NCBI GenBank assembly: GCA_030374805.1
Contig: JARGSG010000036.1
Coordinates: 248,001-312,000, forward strand
From: Gracilaria gracilis
Taxonomy: Eukaryota; Rhodophyta; Florideophyceae; Gracilariales; Gracilariaceae
Length of the DNA stretch: 64,000 bases
Direction: 5' to 3'
Part shown: in pieces, positions 47,743-57,261 of the stretch
Layout: every line of letters starts with the position of its first letter
How positions within the stretch are numbered: position 1 is the first letter of the stretch
Made by a program: the position numbers and the translations under genes
Notes under the pieces: model-generated
What the model was told of the DNA's origin: nothing
Databases searched by the model: none
The model's input: only the letters and a program-made list of their open reading frames with translations

Positions 47743-48876
47743 TTCGTTTCCTTTGACGAATAGATTGTTCATGCCTTGCCTGGACTGATACAAGCTTGAG
47801 CTTTGATTTTTTTTTGTTTACAGGTCGCCAGTGCCCGAGTTCAACACGGCGGACGACGATTTTATGTCTCGTCGGCTTACGGGGCTGTTGTGTAACTAGA
47901 ATTCATAAACCTCACCAAAAGCTAATCTAGCAATTTCTCGCGGAGAAGGCTTTTCTTCGAATACAATGAGCGGAACCCACCATGAAATTGGGTTCGCTCG
48001 TCACGGCATCTATCATAGATGCCGTGACGAGTGAACCCGGTTTCATGGTGGGTTCCGCTCATTGTAGATGATCTATGGCGCATCTCGGATAAGAACTAAG
48101 AACTATGCCATCATTTGTTGATGGTAGAATATGCATGTGTGTTCTTTGTTTTAGGATTTGTATCTGAGCGTGCCACATGTCCGTTACCTTCCCTGTCTGG
48201 GACATTTGACGTTTGCACGCTCAATTTAGTTACAAAGCTTGGTATTTTGTTCATGGTTCTCGAGGACAAGACGAACTATGTTTCGCGTTCAAGAACGCAT
48301 GCTCTTGTGATCGGGGAATTGGTTCCATGGTGTTGCTCAAGGCCGGACCGTGTATTAGTCCTGACCGCGATAACTCTATGCGTCAGTACATGACGACTCC
48401 CGCAAGAGTCAATCAGAACCGAAGTGGATGTCTACATTTGGAAAGCTTGGCAGCGTATATCATCTACGTACATGCAGTTCATCTTGTTTCAAAATTGCTC
48501 CTCATTCTAAGTCGCTTGGCCGAATCAGTTTGTGTCCCATAGTCATGCTCATGAATCATGAGTCATGATGATGATGCTTAGAGCGATCTGACGTAGTATC
48601 GTGCTGGAATACACATAGTGAAGTACGTATCACAATAAGCTTCCACTGGAATACGATTGGACTGTCCGAAGCAATTGAGGACATGTTCAGACATGACTGA
48701 ACGGAGCATGATCATCATGAGCTTGAGCAACAAAAACCTTAGAACGTAGTCATTTCTTATTTACAAGTGAGAAAACTCATCATTCTAATCATCAATAGTG
48801 GTATGATGGAGCAAAAAGTACAATAAGCCTCGGCTGTGCTGCATTGTGGCCTCAAAGATTTGGTACAAGATCAAAG
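47743..48876. other. Intergenic region with foldback element
   Basis: About 1.1 kb between convergent kinase and TAF2 genes. No coding gene is supported. The main content is the 105-bp inverted repeat listed separately. A CATG/TCATGA-rich patch lies at 48540-48580 and again at 48690-48725. Confidence 0.4.
47962..48066. repeat. Near-perfect 105-bp foldback (inverted repeat, 52-nt arms)
   Basis: Arms 47962-48013 and 48015-48066 are complementary around a single centre base at 48014. Only three of 52 positions differ, and all three would be G-U pairs in a plus-strand RNA. The outer ends read TACAATGAGCGG. It could be a foldback MITE-like element, or a locus for a small-RNA hairpin, or a very strong cruciform. 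It lies 220 bp downstream of the kinase stop, so it could be in the 3' UTR. Confidence 0.95.
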
Positions 48877-51800
48877 CTACTCACTTCGAGCAACGTGAGC
48901 TAAAGCTCCGGTGAACCTAATCTTAAACTTGCCGACCTTCCGATTGTCGTCACCATCTCCCCCGGTCCTGTTCGAGTCTCCTTCACCAAACTCGTCTCTG
49001 CTGTGCTTTTTCTTCTTCTTTTTCTTTTTCTTTCCATCCCGAACTTCGTCATCCGAACGTTTGCGCTTCTTTTTCTTCTTCGTCTCTGACGAATGTGGAC
49101 CGTTCACGCCGTTCTCTAACCCGCCATCACTTCTCGACGACACAAAGACAATTTCGTCTGATTCCGCCGCACTCAGGGATTTAGCCCTGTCCTCAACTGG
49201 AATGGGTGCATCATGTTTTACCGGCTTTGGAGCCGAGACCAATGGCTTTGATCTCACCGGGACAGACCTGAATGAAGGTCGTGTTGGGCGTGATTGACGT
49301 GATTTGCGCTCCTCCCATGCCTTTCGTAACAACCTCAGATCTTCAGAGTCTAAAGGATCCCAAGAAAAGGCTCCCTTCGGCGGAAGGCCTGGCCTTGGCG
49401 GCGGAGGTCTCCTTGAACCCGAAGGCGGCACGCTCCGGAAAACCGGCAAGCTCTTCGTTTCTGTATTCCTAGACTTCGGAGAGGGCTTCCTCGATGGCGG
49501 CTTTGAAATTGGCGGCTTCGTTTTTGAAACCACTTGCGATCTCGGAGGCTTCTTTATCAAAGGGGCCGGGGCAGACTTCAGTGGAGGCCTTGGCGGAAGT
49601 CTCGGAGCAGACAAAGGAATGGTTGCATCGACATCAATAGGTGCAAGGTTCGGCACCTTAACGACCGGTGCAACGGGCCTCATTGCTTCGCTAAGCGGTA
49701 TCTTGATGCTATGTTTCTTCGATTGCTTCAAAGATACCTTGCCATTCTTCCCATGCCTCGATGACTTCGACGACTTGTGAAGCTTCGAAGGCTTTGTCTC
49801 CTTCCGGGGCTCCGTCAACTGCGGGGGAAGAGTACTCGCATTCATCTTCAACTGGACCAAATTCGACGGCTCTGAAACATCAACCACGCGAAGTTTCTCT
49901 CGATATTGGCGATTGGAAAGCAGGCACACAGGAACACCAGACCCCCATACTAGTTTGGCAAAGCTTAACGCGGAAGCCCTCACTCTCGGATCTGGGTCCG
50001 CGACAATCAGCCTCTGAAGACGTATACAAACTTGCATTGCCCTCCTGGTGTGTCTCCTGAGTGCTAACACAAGTGGTGATGTCGACTGGAACCATGAATT
50101 CACTCTGGCAGCATTGCACAGCGCGTCAACAAGCTTATAGCGTAGAGCTGGCGATTCGACAAACGCATAGTCCGCAGAAGCCTCGTGTTTTGCTCCGAGC
50201 TGCTTGCGCACGTCGGCTATGCGCACGCCTGAACTCACGCTGTCTGCACGCGTGAGAATCCATAGCACCATTTCCAGATCGCCACCATAGACGTTTGCAA
50301 GGGACGATGCCGACGTATACCGACAATCAACAGAGCAGTCTCGACCAGAAAGCTCATACAGACCTTTGACCAAATTTGCATCTTGACTGTGTCTGCACTC
50401 TATTATGGCTTTCGCAATGGCCCCTCTTTCCGCTATATCTCGCTTCGAGAGTTTGAAAACCTCAATGTCTGACAAAGCTTTCAAAAGTGAAGACTTCACA
50501 AGACCTGAACGCCTCGGTACCATGTGCTCAATTGCACGAAACCTTTCGAGAAGTTTGATCAGCGACTCAGATGTTGACAGCCCATCATAACCAGCTGATT
50601 TGTGTCTTGGGTCTTCAAAGCAATTGATCGCCACACTTGCGCAACAACGAAATAGGGCGCACAAAAAATGGTCGTCCTCATATTCGTTGCCGGCGTTGTC
50701 ATGGCCGGAAAGCAAAGAAGACAAAAACTTTGTAGCCTCGACACTTATTGAACCTTGCGGCCTTTCAACTGTGCGAGAGCCCTTCACACGAGACTCGGCG
50801 ATGGTGGAAATTATCGCACGTTTGACGTAGTAGTTTGCAAAGTTGGAGAAATTGTTTGGCAGGAGTACGCCGCTTCCTTCCTTCGACTTCTCTGTGTAGC
50901 AGGAACGGAAGTACGACAGAAGCTCTTTCAATCCCTCGTCAGTTGAACTAAGGATTCTCGCCGCCTCCGCGCGAACTCTCCAATAGATCTGCTCATCCTT
51001 CAATACAGTTAGAAGCTTGTTAACGATTACTTTGTGACCCGACCCTGATAGTCCCCGGCAGGCCTCGAATTGTCCCATAGCGTCCCTTCCAGAGTTCAGA
51101 ACTGAGATCCATGCGCTCTTCGTCTGTCTGAAGTTGTGATCCATGCACCATTCTTGATCAGGGTCAAATCGAATCCAGAGAATCGGAGATGCACGTGCGG
51201 GATTCTCATTAAACTCCTTTTCGGCCTGAGCCCCGGACTTATGCTTTGCACGTCGTGAATGGCAAGGGATGTCGGCTATGAACATTGTATCCGAAACTTC
51301 AACGCTATGGTCGTATTCGCCTTCAGTTTCCATCACCCGTATGTTGATAGTCCCGGTGAACCGCAAACCCTCCTTCCCTTTTCTGGAACCACTTGCGACA
51401 TTTTCCTGCTTGATTGCGAGCTCGATCGTATGCTTTCTGGCGTTATAGTGATAGGCGACTTGAAGCCTCGGAATTCCGGGGTGTGACGCCCATTGTCTGA
51501 CCATGTTTCGCACGTCAGTGCCAATGATCCCTCGTATCCGCTTCAAAAACGGCCCAACACCAACCCCTTGAATCGCATCATCAAAGCCACTCGTGACGAC
51601 GCTATGGTTCTGACTGGAATCTAAGTTAGCGTTTATCATGTCAGTGAGCTTTCGATTGAAGGGGGTTCGCGTTTCAGATGAGGAGTTAGAAGTGCCATTT
51701 GAAGCAGTTGTCAAAATTGCGTCAATCTTCGATACCGCAGCTATAGTCGCACTGCGACCTTCAGCGACAATATCACGCAACGCTCGTTTGAGCACATCGC

Positions 51801-53265
51801 CGCCAATTCTCTTCGCAATCATGTAAACGATCATATGCGAGCGTTGGCGGATAGTTGTACGAGAGGAGTCAGTAATTCGATCGAGATTGGAGTCTGCAAG
51901 GTCAAGGGACGGTTCGTTTCTTAGCTGCTCCATAATATCCCATATTCGGAACGTATACCAGTTCCTCCCAAGAATGGTCTGCAATCCAAGCGCGGAAACA
52001 TGGGCAGCCAGTCCGGTTATGAGCCAGTCGTCCTCTAGGAGACGAGGACGAAGAAATCGTCCGCTATATGTCATAACAACACCGTTCATGATGGCCTCTC
52101 TGGCAGCAAATGCCTCGTCAATACATCTTGGTGTATGCAGCAAGTCTCCGGAAAGTACGACTATGCCACCAGCTCCAGTTACGGTGGTGTTGGGATCAAG
52201 GCCAAGCGAGCCGACGAAAATCTGCTTGTAGGAGCATATTGGTGGGTCGGCGCCAAAGTAATCGCGACAGAAAGCAAGGGATTTTGCGAGCAACGGAGGA
52301 GCAGTATGGACTAGCTCTTTAGCGAAGCCCGGAAGGCAGAAATGAGTTATTGAGTGAGGTACGGTAGGGTCAGGTAAAGGGATGAAAGGACCAACAGCGA
52401 GAATGATCTCAGAAGCCAGTGCCGGAGCGTAAAGACTGTACTTGTACAGCTTGCAAGGCGCCTCTGACGGCGAAGCTTCGGAGGGCAGTGCAATGGTCTC
52501 GCAAAGGTCGCCTGATGCCACAGCAAACAAGTGGGTATCAACCGTGACATCAAGGTCAAAGAGGCAGCGGTCATACCAATTTATAGTGTCTAAACATGGC
52601 ATCCAGAATCGAGCCATGCCGAAGCGACTCTCAGTGAGCATGTAGAGCGGGTCAAGGACTTGTCTTTCCGCTTGAAGATTGCCATAGAACATGGCTCCAG
52701 CTGTGGGGTCTAGTATTTCATATTGCACCTCAAGGTGCACAATTGGAAGCCTGTCTAACGCAACAGGTGGGGCAGTACTGGACTCGAGATCAACATGCTC
52801 GGGGTTGATTTTGTGTGGACTGGTGTCGGCTATGAGTTCCTTGAGGTCGTCAATGAGGTCAGCAGACACGCTGACTGGAAGGTCGATGACCAGTTCTCCC
52901 TGGTCCGTTGCGGCTCTCTGCCTCTGTCGCATGCTGTAGTCAACGTCGACCACGCGCGGGCGAGCCGTTTCCGACGAGACGGCGTCCAGCAGCTGGTCAT
53001 CATCCAAGGGCGAAATGAGGCGATAAGGGGCAGACTTGCCCGCAATCTCGCACGAGTTGATTCGACATCGACGCAAATTGAGACAAATGTTAACAAAGTG
53101 CACATTGAGCGCACATAAAGTAAAGTGAGCAGAGCCAGTAAGTGTTCGCTTGCGCACATCGACATGCACGGCGAGCTGCTGACGTAGAATGCGCCAACCC
53201 CTCGCAAGCTCGACGGGATGGAACACAGGCGGCCTTGTCTTGTCCGGCTTGGCGGACGTGACCAT
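48877..53265 (-). CDS. TAF2: TFIID subunit TAF2
   Basis: The protein has 1462 residues in a single exon. The N-terminal 650 residues form an M1-aminopeptidase-like fold: 'QLAVHVDVRKRTLTGSAHFT', 'YGNLQAERQVLDPLYMLTES', 'RFWMPCLDTINWYDRCLFDL'. The HExxH zinc site is absent, as in all TAF2. 'DIPCHSRRAKHK' and 'ILWIRFDPDQEW' mark the typical domain border, followed by HEAT-like helices ('VIVNKLLTVLKDEQIYWRVR'). The C-terminal 300 residues are Pro-rich and then strongly Lys-rich ('GKKKKKKKKKH'). TAF2 contacts the initiator element within TFIID. The tail matches the known basic end of TAF2 and is longer than usual. Confidence 0.95.
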   Translation of the reverse strand: MVTSAKPDKTRPPVFHPVELARGWRILRQQLAVHVDVRKRTLTGSAHFTLCALNVHFVNICLNLRRCRINSCEIAGKSAPYRLISPLDDDQLLDAVSSETARPRVVDVDYSMRQRQRAATDQGELVIDLPVSVSADLIDDLKELIADTSPHKINPEHVDLESSTAPPVALDRLPIVHLEVQYEILDPTAGAMFYGNLQAERQVLDPLYMLTESRFGMARFWMPCLDTINWYDRCLFDLDVTVDTHLFAVASGDLCETIALPSEASPSEAPCKLYKYSLYAPALASEIILAVGPFIPLPDPTVPHSITHFCLPGFAKELVHTAPPLLAKSLAFCRDYFGADPPICSYKQIFVGSLGLDPNTTVTGAGGIVVLSGDLLHTPRCIDEAFAAREAIMNGVVMTYSGRFLRPRLLEDDWLITGLAAHVSALGLQTILGRNWYTFRIWDIMEQLRNEPSLDLADSNLDRITDSSRTTIRQRSHMIVYMIAKRIGGDVLKRALRDIVAEGRSATIAAVSKIDAILTTASNGTSNSSSETRTPFNRKLTDMINANLDSSQNHSVVTSGFDDAIQGVGVGPFLKRIRGIIGTDVRNMVRQWASHPGIPRLQVAYHYNARKHTIELAIKQENVASGSRKGKEGLRFTGTINIRVMETEGEYDHSVEVSDTMFIADIPCHSRRAKHKSGAQAEKEFNENPARASPILWIRFDPDQEWCMDHNFRQTKSAWISVLNSGRDAMGQFEACRGLSGSGHKVIVNKLLTVLKDEQIYWRVRAEAARILSSTDEGLKELLSYFRSCYTEKSKEGSGVLLPNNFSNFANYYVKRAIISTIAESRVKGSRTVERPQGSISVEATKFLSSLLSGHDNAGNEYEDDHFLCALFRCCASVAINCFEDPRHKSAGYDGLSTSESLIKLLERFRAIEHMVPRRSGLVKSSLLKALSDIEVFKLSKRDIAERGAIAKAIIECRHSQDANLVKGLYELSGRDCSVDCRYTSASSLANVYGGDLEMVLWILTRADSVSSGVRIADVRKQLGAKHEASADYAFVESPALRYKLVDALCNAARVNSWFQSTSPLVLALRRHTRRAMQVCIRLQRLIVADPDPRVRASALSFAKLVWGSGVPVCLLSNRQYREKLRVVDVSEPSNLVQLKMNASTLPPQLTEPRKETKPSKLHKSSKSSRHGKNGKVSLKQSKKHSIKIPLSEAMRPVAPVVKVPNLAPIDVDATIPLSAPRLPPRPPLKSAPAPLIKKPPRSQVVSKTKPPISKPPSRKPSPKSRNTETKSLPVFRSVPPSGSRRPPPPRPGLPPKGAFSWDPLDSEDLRLLRKAWEERKSRQSRPTRPSFRSVPVRSKPLVSAPKPVKHDAPIPVEDRAKSLSAAESDEIVFVSSRSDGGLENGVNGPHSSETKKKKKRKRSDDEVRDGKKKKKKKKKHSRDEFGEGDSNRTGGDGDDNRKVGKFKIRFTGALAHVARSE

Positions 53266-54256
53266 GTCTCACGGACGGGGGGGAGCACGCGCTAGTGCGG
53301 GGCGTGGCGCGGTGGTGCGACGCACGAGAGCGAGAGGTGAACAGGCGGCGCGGGGACGGAAGCGGGGCGAAGACCGCGACCGAGAGGCGCGCCGCTCCGA
53401 AATGGTCGCATGCGGGGGTTAGGCGCGCGGCGCCGAGTGCAGGAGATGGGCGGACGGGGTGTCGACAAAGACGGTGTGACAGCGCGCAGAGATGGTAGAG
53501 AATGAGCGGGGATGCACGAAGCGCGGCGAGCAGCCGGCGAGGTGGAACGATCGAGAACAGGGGGGCTGGTGTGGGAAGAAGAAAGTGTGACGAGGGTTAC
53601 GTGCGGAGGGAAGGTGTGAGGGAGAGACCGGGGAGCGTATTCGCGGAAGAGGGGGGGAGACCGGGGAGGGGGACCGGACAGAGGTGGAGGGTGCGCTGGC
53701 GCGAAGGGGAGGAAAAGCGAGTGACGGCAAAAGTTGGCGGCTCGGCGGCTGTGTGCGAGAATTGTTGCGCGCGGGGCGCGCGCGGACGGGCGCGTCCGAG
53801 GCATGTGCTGTGTGCGGGGGCGCGCGCAGGGCACGGCGACGCGCCGGCCACAACTTGGTTGTAAACTTTAATTAAGAAAGCGACGTACAAATTACAACGC
53901 GCCACGACGCGCCGCGCGTCGGCCCAATGGCGCGCCGACGGGGTTTGCGTTGTGCTGCTGATTGCCACGAGCGCGCCCACGTGCCGCGCGTATCTATTTA
54001 GGGCTGGCGTGCGCCGGTGCGCACGCGTGCCACAGCGGCGCTGTCGGTTTTTGGCGCCAACTTGCTGAAGCGAAATGTTGTCGCCCCCTTCGCGCTGTGC
54101 GCCAAGGGCAAGGGTTGCGAACGTAACCTTCTAGGTTAACGGGCTAGCCCTCGTTACCTTCTCTTTGTATCTATCTAGTCGGTGGCGCTTTGGAATATCT
54201 AGTGGCGTCTTCGTTGTAGACAGTGCGTGGACGGAGGTGTGGTGTGGAATGCACGC
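53266..54256. promoter_or_regulatory. GC-rich divergent promoter region, TAF2 and UBE2T-like gene
   Basis: About 1 kb of high GC and CpG content, with purine-rich runs on the plus strand (53500-53720) and GCGCGC clusters (53770-54040). A small palindrome TAACCTTCTAGGTTA lies near 54124-54138. The long frames on both strands here are compositional. No gene is supported. Confidence 0.5.
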
Positions 54257-54889
54257 ATGAATTCCGTGGCCAACAAACGCATCAGCCGCGAGCTGCAACT
54301 GTTGGCGCGCGGCAGCGCTGCGCCAGGAATAGCCGCATGGGCCCGCGAACAGGCTGATCGGCTAGACGTGTTGGACGCCGAGATAACCGGCGCGGACGAC
54401 ACGCCGTATCAACACGGCGTGTTTCGTCTGGAGATCAACATCCCGCGCGAATACCCGTTCAAGCCGCCGCGCGTGCGCTTCGTCACCAAGATCTACCACC
54501 CGAACGTCGACTCGGACGGCCGCATCTGCCTGGACAGTCTCAACATGCCGCCCAAGGGTGTGTGGAAACCGTCGCTCAACGTGGCCACCGTGCTCACTAG
54601 TATACAGGCGCTCATGTCTACGCCCAACGCGGAGGACGGACTCATGGCTGATATCACGCACCAGTATCGAACCAACCCTGCGCTGTTTCGACGCACGGCC
54701 GAGCAATGGACCAAGCAATACGCAACGCCGCGCGCCGCCTCTCCACCGCCGCCGCCGCTGCCGCCGCCGTCTTCGTCGCCGGCTGATGAAGCACGCGCCA
54801 CACCGCAAGCGGATCGTGGTGCTGATGCGGAGCGTGGCGCTGATGAGCAGCCGCTGCAACCACGGGCGAAGAAGGCAAAGACGCGCTGA
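54257..54889 (+). CDS. UBE2T: Ubiquitin-conjugating enzyme, UBE2T-like
   Basis: The protein has 210 residues from ATG 54257; the frame starts earlier with GTG but lacks ATG. The UBC domain spans residues 1-150. 'RISRELQLLARGSAAPGIAA' is the N-helix and 'TPYQHGVFRLEINIPREYPF' the beta sheet. 'KIYHPNVDSDGRICLDSL' carries the active-site Cys and 'PPKGVWKPSLNVATVLTSIQ' completes the UBE2T signature. UBE2T monoubiquitinates FANCD2-FANCI with FANCL in DNA crosslink repair. The C-terminal 60 residues are Pro/Ala-rich with a basic 'RAKKAKTR' end, likely nuclear targeting; human UBE2T has a different short tail. All catalytic residues are seen. Confidence 0.88.
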   Translation: MNSVANKRISRELQLLARGSAAPGIAAWAREQADRLDVLDAEITGADDTPYQHGVFRLEINIPREYPFKPPRVRFVTKIYHPNVDSDGRICLDSLNMPPKGVWKPSLNVATVLTSIQALMSTPNAEDGLMADITHQYRTNPALFRRTAEQWTKQYATPRAASPPPPPLPPPSSSPADEARATPQADRGADAERGADEQPLQPRAKKAKTR

Positions 54890-55288
54890 GCGAGCTTGGT
54901 CGCTGTCGATACAGGTGCTTTATGTACAGTACGTGTTTTGCTCTGTAAGCCACAAGGTGAGGAATCGTGCCGCAAAGGCACCGCACCATTCAGCCAACCA
55001 GCGCGGCCAGCACCACAGCGCGCGCACCGCACCCATCAACAGTCGCCACGCCACGGAGGCGGCCCGTTGACGGCGCACCGCCATAAATTTTATATGCACC
55101 TCCGCCTTGACCGCCACGCAGTAAATCATTCCACAACCCTATCCAAACCCGCACCGCTTCCGCCTCCGCCTTTCCTACATCGCGTTCCCCCGCCTTCCAA
55201 TCGCCGCCTCCTCCTCCTCCCCCGCCGTCGCCTTTTTGCGCGTGCCGCACCACCGCCACCCGCGTGTCATACTGCATGCGCTTCTGCC
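54890..55288. promoter_or_regulatory. Intergenic promoter region of the bHLH gene
   Basis: About 400 bp. A TATA-like TTTTATATG lies at 55088-55096, some 190 bp before the bHLH ATG. A CT/CCTCC-rich tract follows and looks like a 5' UTR. Confidence 0.45.
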
Positions 55289-56353
55289 ATGTACCTCAAC
55301 AACATCTTTGAGCAGGTGCCCAGTCCTGACTTGCCAACCATCCCTGACCCCAACGTCTCTACCACCTTCTTGCCGCCGCCCGAGCCAAACTGGACCCCTG
55401 TGCTGCAGGAGGATAACGATGACGAGCAAGAAGATGAAGACGATGACGACGACGACGAGCAGAAGCGTCCCACTCCTGCCGGCAAGCGACGCAAGCAAGA
55501 GCTGCACAGACGACATTCCAAGCGCTACCGCGACAATTTAGGTGAGCTCTTCACCTCATTGGAGCAGCTCTTACCTAGGGTTGTTCCTGGTTGCAAACTA
55601 AAGACAAAGAGTCAGATTATTGCAAACAGCGTAAACGCCATCAAGCATTTGCGCTCGGAAGTGTCCACGCTTGAAATTCAGTACGTGTTATCTAGTCCTA
55701 CCAATCGAACGCAGTGGGTTGAAGACACCGTCAGCTCTGCCCTCTGTTTCCAAGACGTGGTCGAACCATTCATGCGACTCTTGCTGACAATGCAGAGCTG
55801 GAAACATTCAGAACTGTGGTCACGGCATGAGATGAGCATTCTGGAAGACGGCACTAAAGGCACAACGCCCGTATCCAAACCCACAGAGTCCGTGCAAGAT
55901 CTACGCGCATCATCTCCAAAGCATTTCTTCCTCAAGTTGCTCAACACCTGGTCGATGCATGACCTCGACGCTACACTTCGTGTCTCGTATGAGCACTTAT
56001 CAGACGCTGCGCGTAATCAGGTCGTCAGAGTTGCAGATAACTCTCTTGTTGGACGCGTTTCATCTTCCTTGGCGCCGGAAGTGATTGATTTTCGCGACTC
56101 GGACTCCAGTGCTTCCTTTCTTCGCGCACGCGCGGCGCAGCAATGTGGACTTGTCATTTGCTTTGCAGTTCCGTTTCTGGTCAGAGGCCACGTCTTTGCA
56201 GTGGTCTTGTTCTTCGATGATCATCCACGCGCGAACTTCAGTCAAGATATGAACGTTGCTCAAGATCTGGCAAGTAGTCTGGGCAATTGCTACGGAGCCT
56301 CAAGCGTACACAGTCATCGAGGAGAAACTGACAAACAGAGTTCATCGCAGTGA
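55289..56353 (+). CDS. bHLH transcription factor with C-terminal GAF-like region
   Basis: The protein has 354 residues from ATG 55289. An acidic run of Asp/Glu (about residues 43-65) precedes the bHLH: basic region 'RRKQELHRRHSKRYRDN', helix 1 'LGELFTSLEQLLP', loop 'GCKLKTKSQ', helix 2 'IIANSVNAIKHLRSEVSTLE'. The C-terminal part, about residues 220-335, alternates beta strands and helices ('GLVICFAVPFLVRGHVFAV', 'FSQDMNVAQDLASSLGNCYG') and resembles a GAF sensor fold. It could therefore bind a small ligand. It is a nuclear regulator by inference; targets are unknown. Confidence 0.8.
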   Translation: MYLNNIFEQVPSPDLPTIPDPNVSTTFLPPPEPNWTPVLQEDNDDEQEDEDDDDDDEQKRPTPAGKRRKQELHRRHSKRYRDNLGELFTSLEQLLPRVVPGCKLKTKSQIIANSVNAIKHLRSEVSTLEIQYVLSSPTNRTQWVEDTVSSALCFQDVVEPFMRLLLTMQSWKHSELWSRHEMSILEDGTKGTTPVSKPTESVQDLRASSPKHFFLKLLNTWSMHDLDATLRVSYEHLSDAARNQVVRVADNSLVGRVSSSLAPEVIDFRDSDSSASFLRARAAQQCGLVICFAVPFLVRGHVFAVVLFFDDHPRANFSQDMNVAQDLASSLGNCYGASSVHSHRGETDKQSSSQ

Positions 56354-56470
56354 TGAAAAGTCTAAACAACTTCGTCAGATCTTTCGTAGTCTGTTTCATC
56401 TCGCAGCGAGCCATTGAATCGCGTGGTACATTGCGGTTAACGTAAGCACTTTCTTAAGAGTCTGTTTGTT

Positions 56471-57261
56471 TTACAAGAGCCAAATGCTTTCAAGCTCTGT
56501 TTTGCATGCATTACGAGATTTGTTTGCGACTATAACAACATGCTCTTTTTCTGCAGTTTCGGGCCATTTGGCTTCAAATTCGCCGATGGAACACTGGCGT
56601 ATGAGCATCGCTTCAGATAGATATGACAATCGCACCATACCGTGGGTCGTTCCAAGTTTGTCAGTCGCCATTCTGCTAGAGCCGATACTCCTGCTGTTGA
56701 CCACGAGAAACACAATCATGTCAGCATCGTTCCTCAAGGCCAAGCTTTCATCCAATCGCAATGGTCGACTATGGCTTATAAGCTGATATCTTCAACAGTT
56801 TGAAAACGTTAGATGAAGCACCTACAGAGTAGAAGAAGAGTCAGCATCGCCCTCAGGATAGCAGGGTGCTGGAATCTCTTGAGTGAGGGGGTCCGCAAAG
56901 GTAACATGACGTCGGTTTGCAGGCGACGAAATTTTTTGCTCCTTGTTCAAAAGCTCTTGCGGGCTACGCGGATCCCGTGCTTCCACATCAAACAGTTTAG
57001 ATTGAAATATGTCCCGGGTTATATCGGCGGTAACATTCAGCCTTCGCTTTTTACAAAGGGTGACCTTAACCGGTGCTCGGGGAACGTTGTCGCTGATCTC
57101 ATAGAGAGCTGCGTCATGACAGTTTAACAGTTTTTTCCAAACACATACACAATGGAGATAAGAGATGATGCAACGATTGATGTCAGAAACATGCGGGGGG
57201 GATCAATTGTGGAGTGCCACTTACAACGTTTTCGCTTCGAGGTTGGTGGGGATTGCATCAT
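56471..57261 (-). CDS. Spliced nuclear protein with PP1-docking-like motif
   Basis: Exon 1 is 57225-57261 (ATGATG) and is spliced through a 116-nt intron (donor GTAAGT, acceptor ACGCAG) to exon 2, starting 57108. The joint 'SPPTSKRKR-SLYEISDNVP' keeps the frame. Exon 2 encodes 'KVTLCKKRRLNVTADITRDI' and 'RRHVTFADPLTQEI', the latter containing RHVTF, a consensus RVxF docking site for protein phosphatase 1. It may end at TAG 56822-56824 (107 residues). Alternatively a 36-nt intron with a TCTAACG branch joins it (at 56826) to exon 3 (56471-56789), giving 212 residues. Exon 3 reads like protein ('DESLALRNDADMIVFLVV', 'EFEAKWPETAEKEHVVIV'). The family is not recognised. Confidence 0.6.

Noticed and set aside
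53292-53853. Overlapping 140-180 codon frames upstream of TAF2
   Set aside because: GC-driven open frames on both strands, Pro/Arg/Ser-rich without conserved elements.
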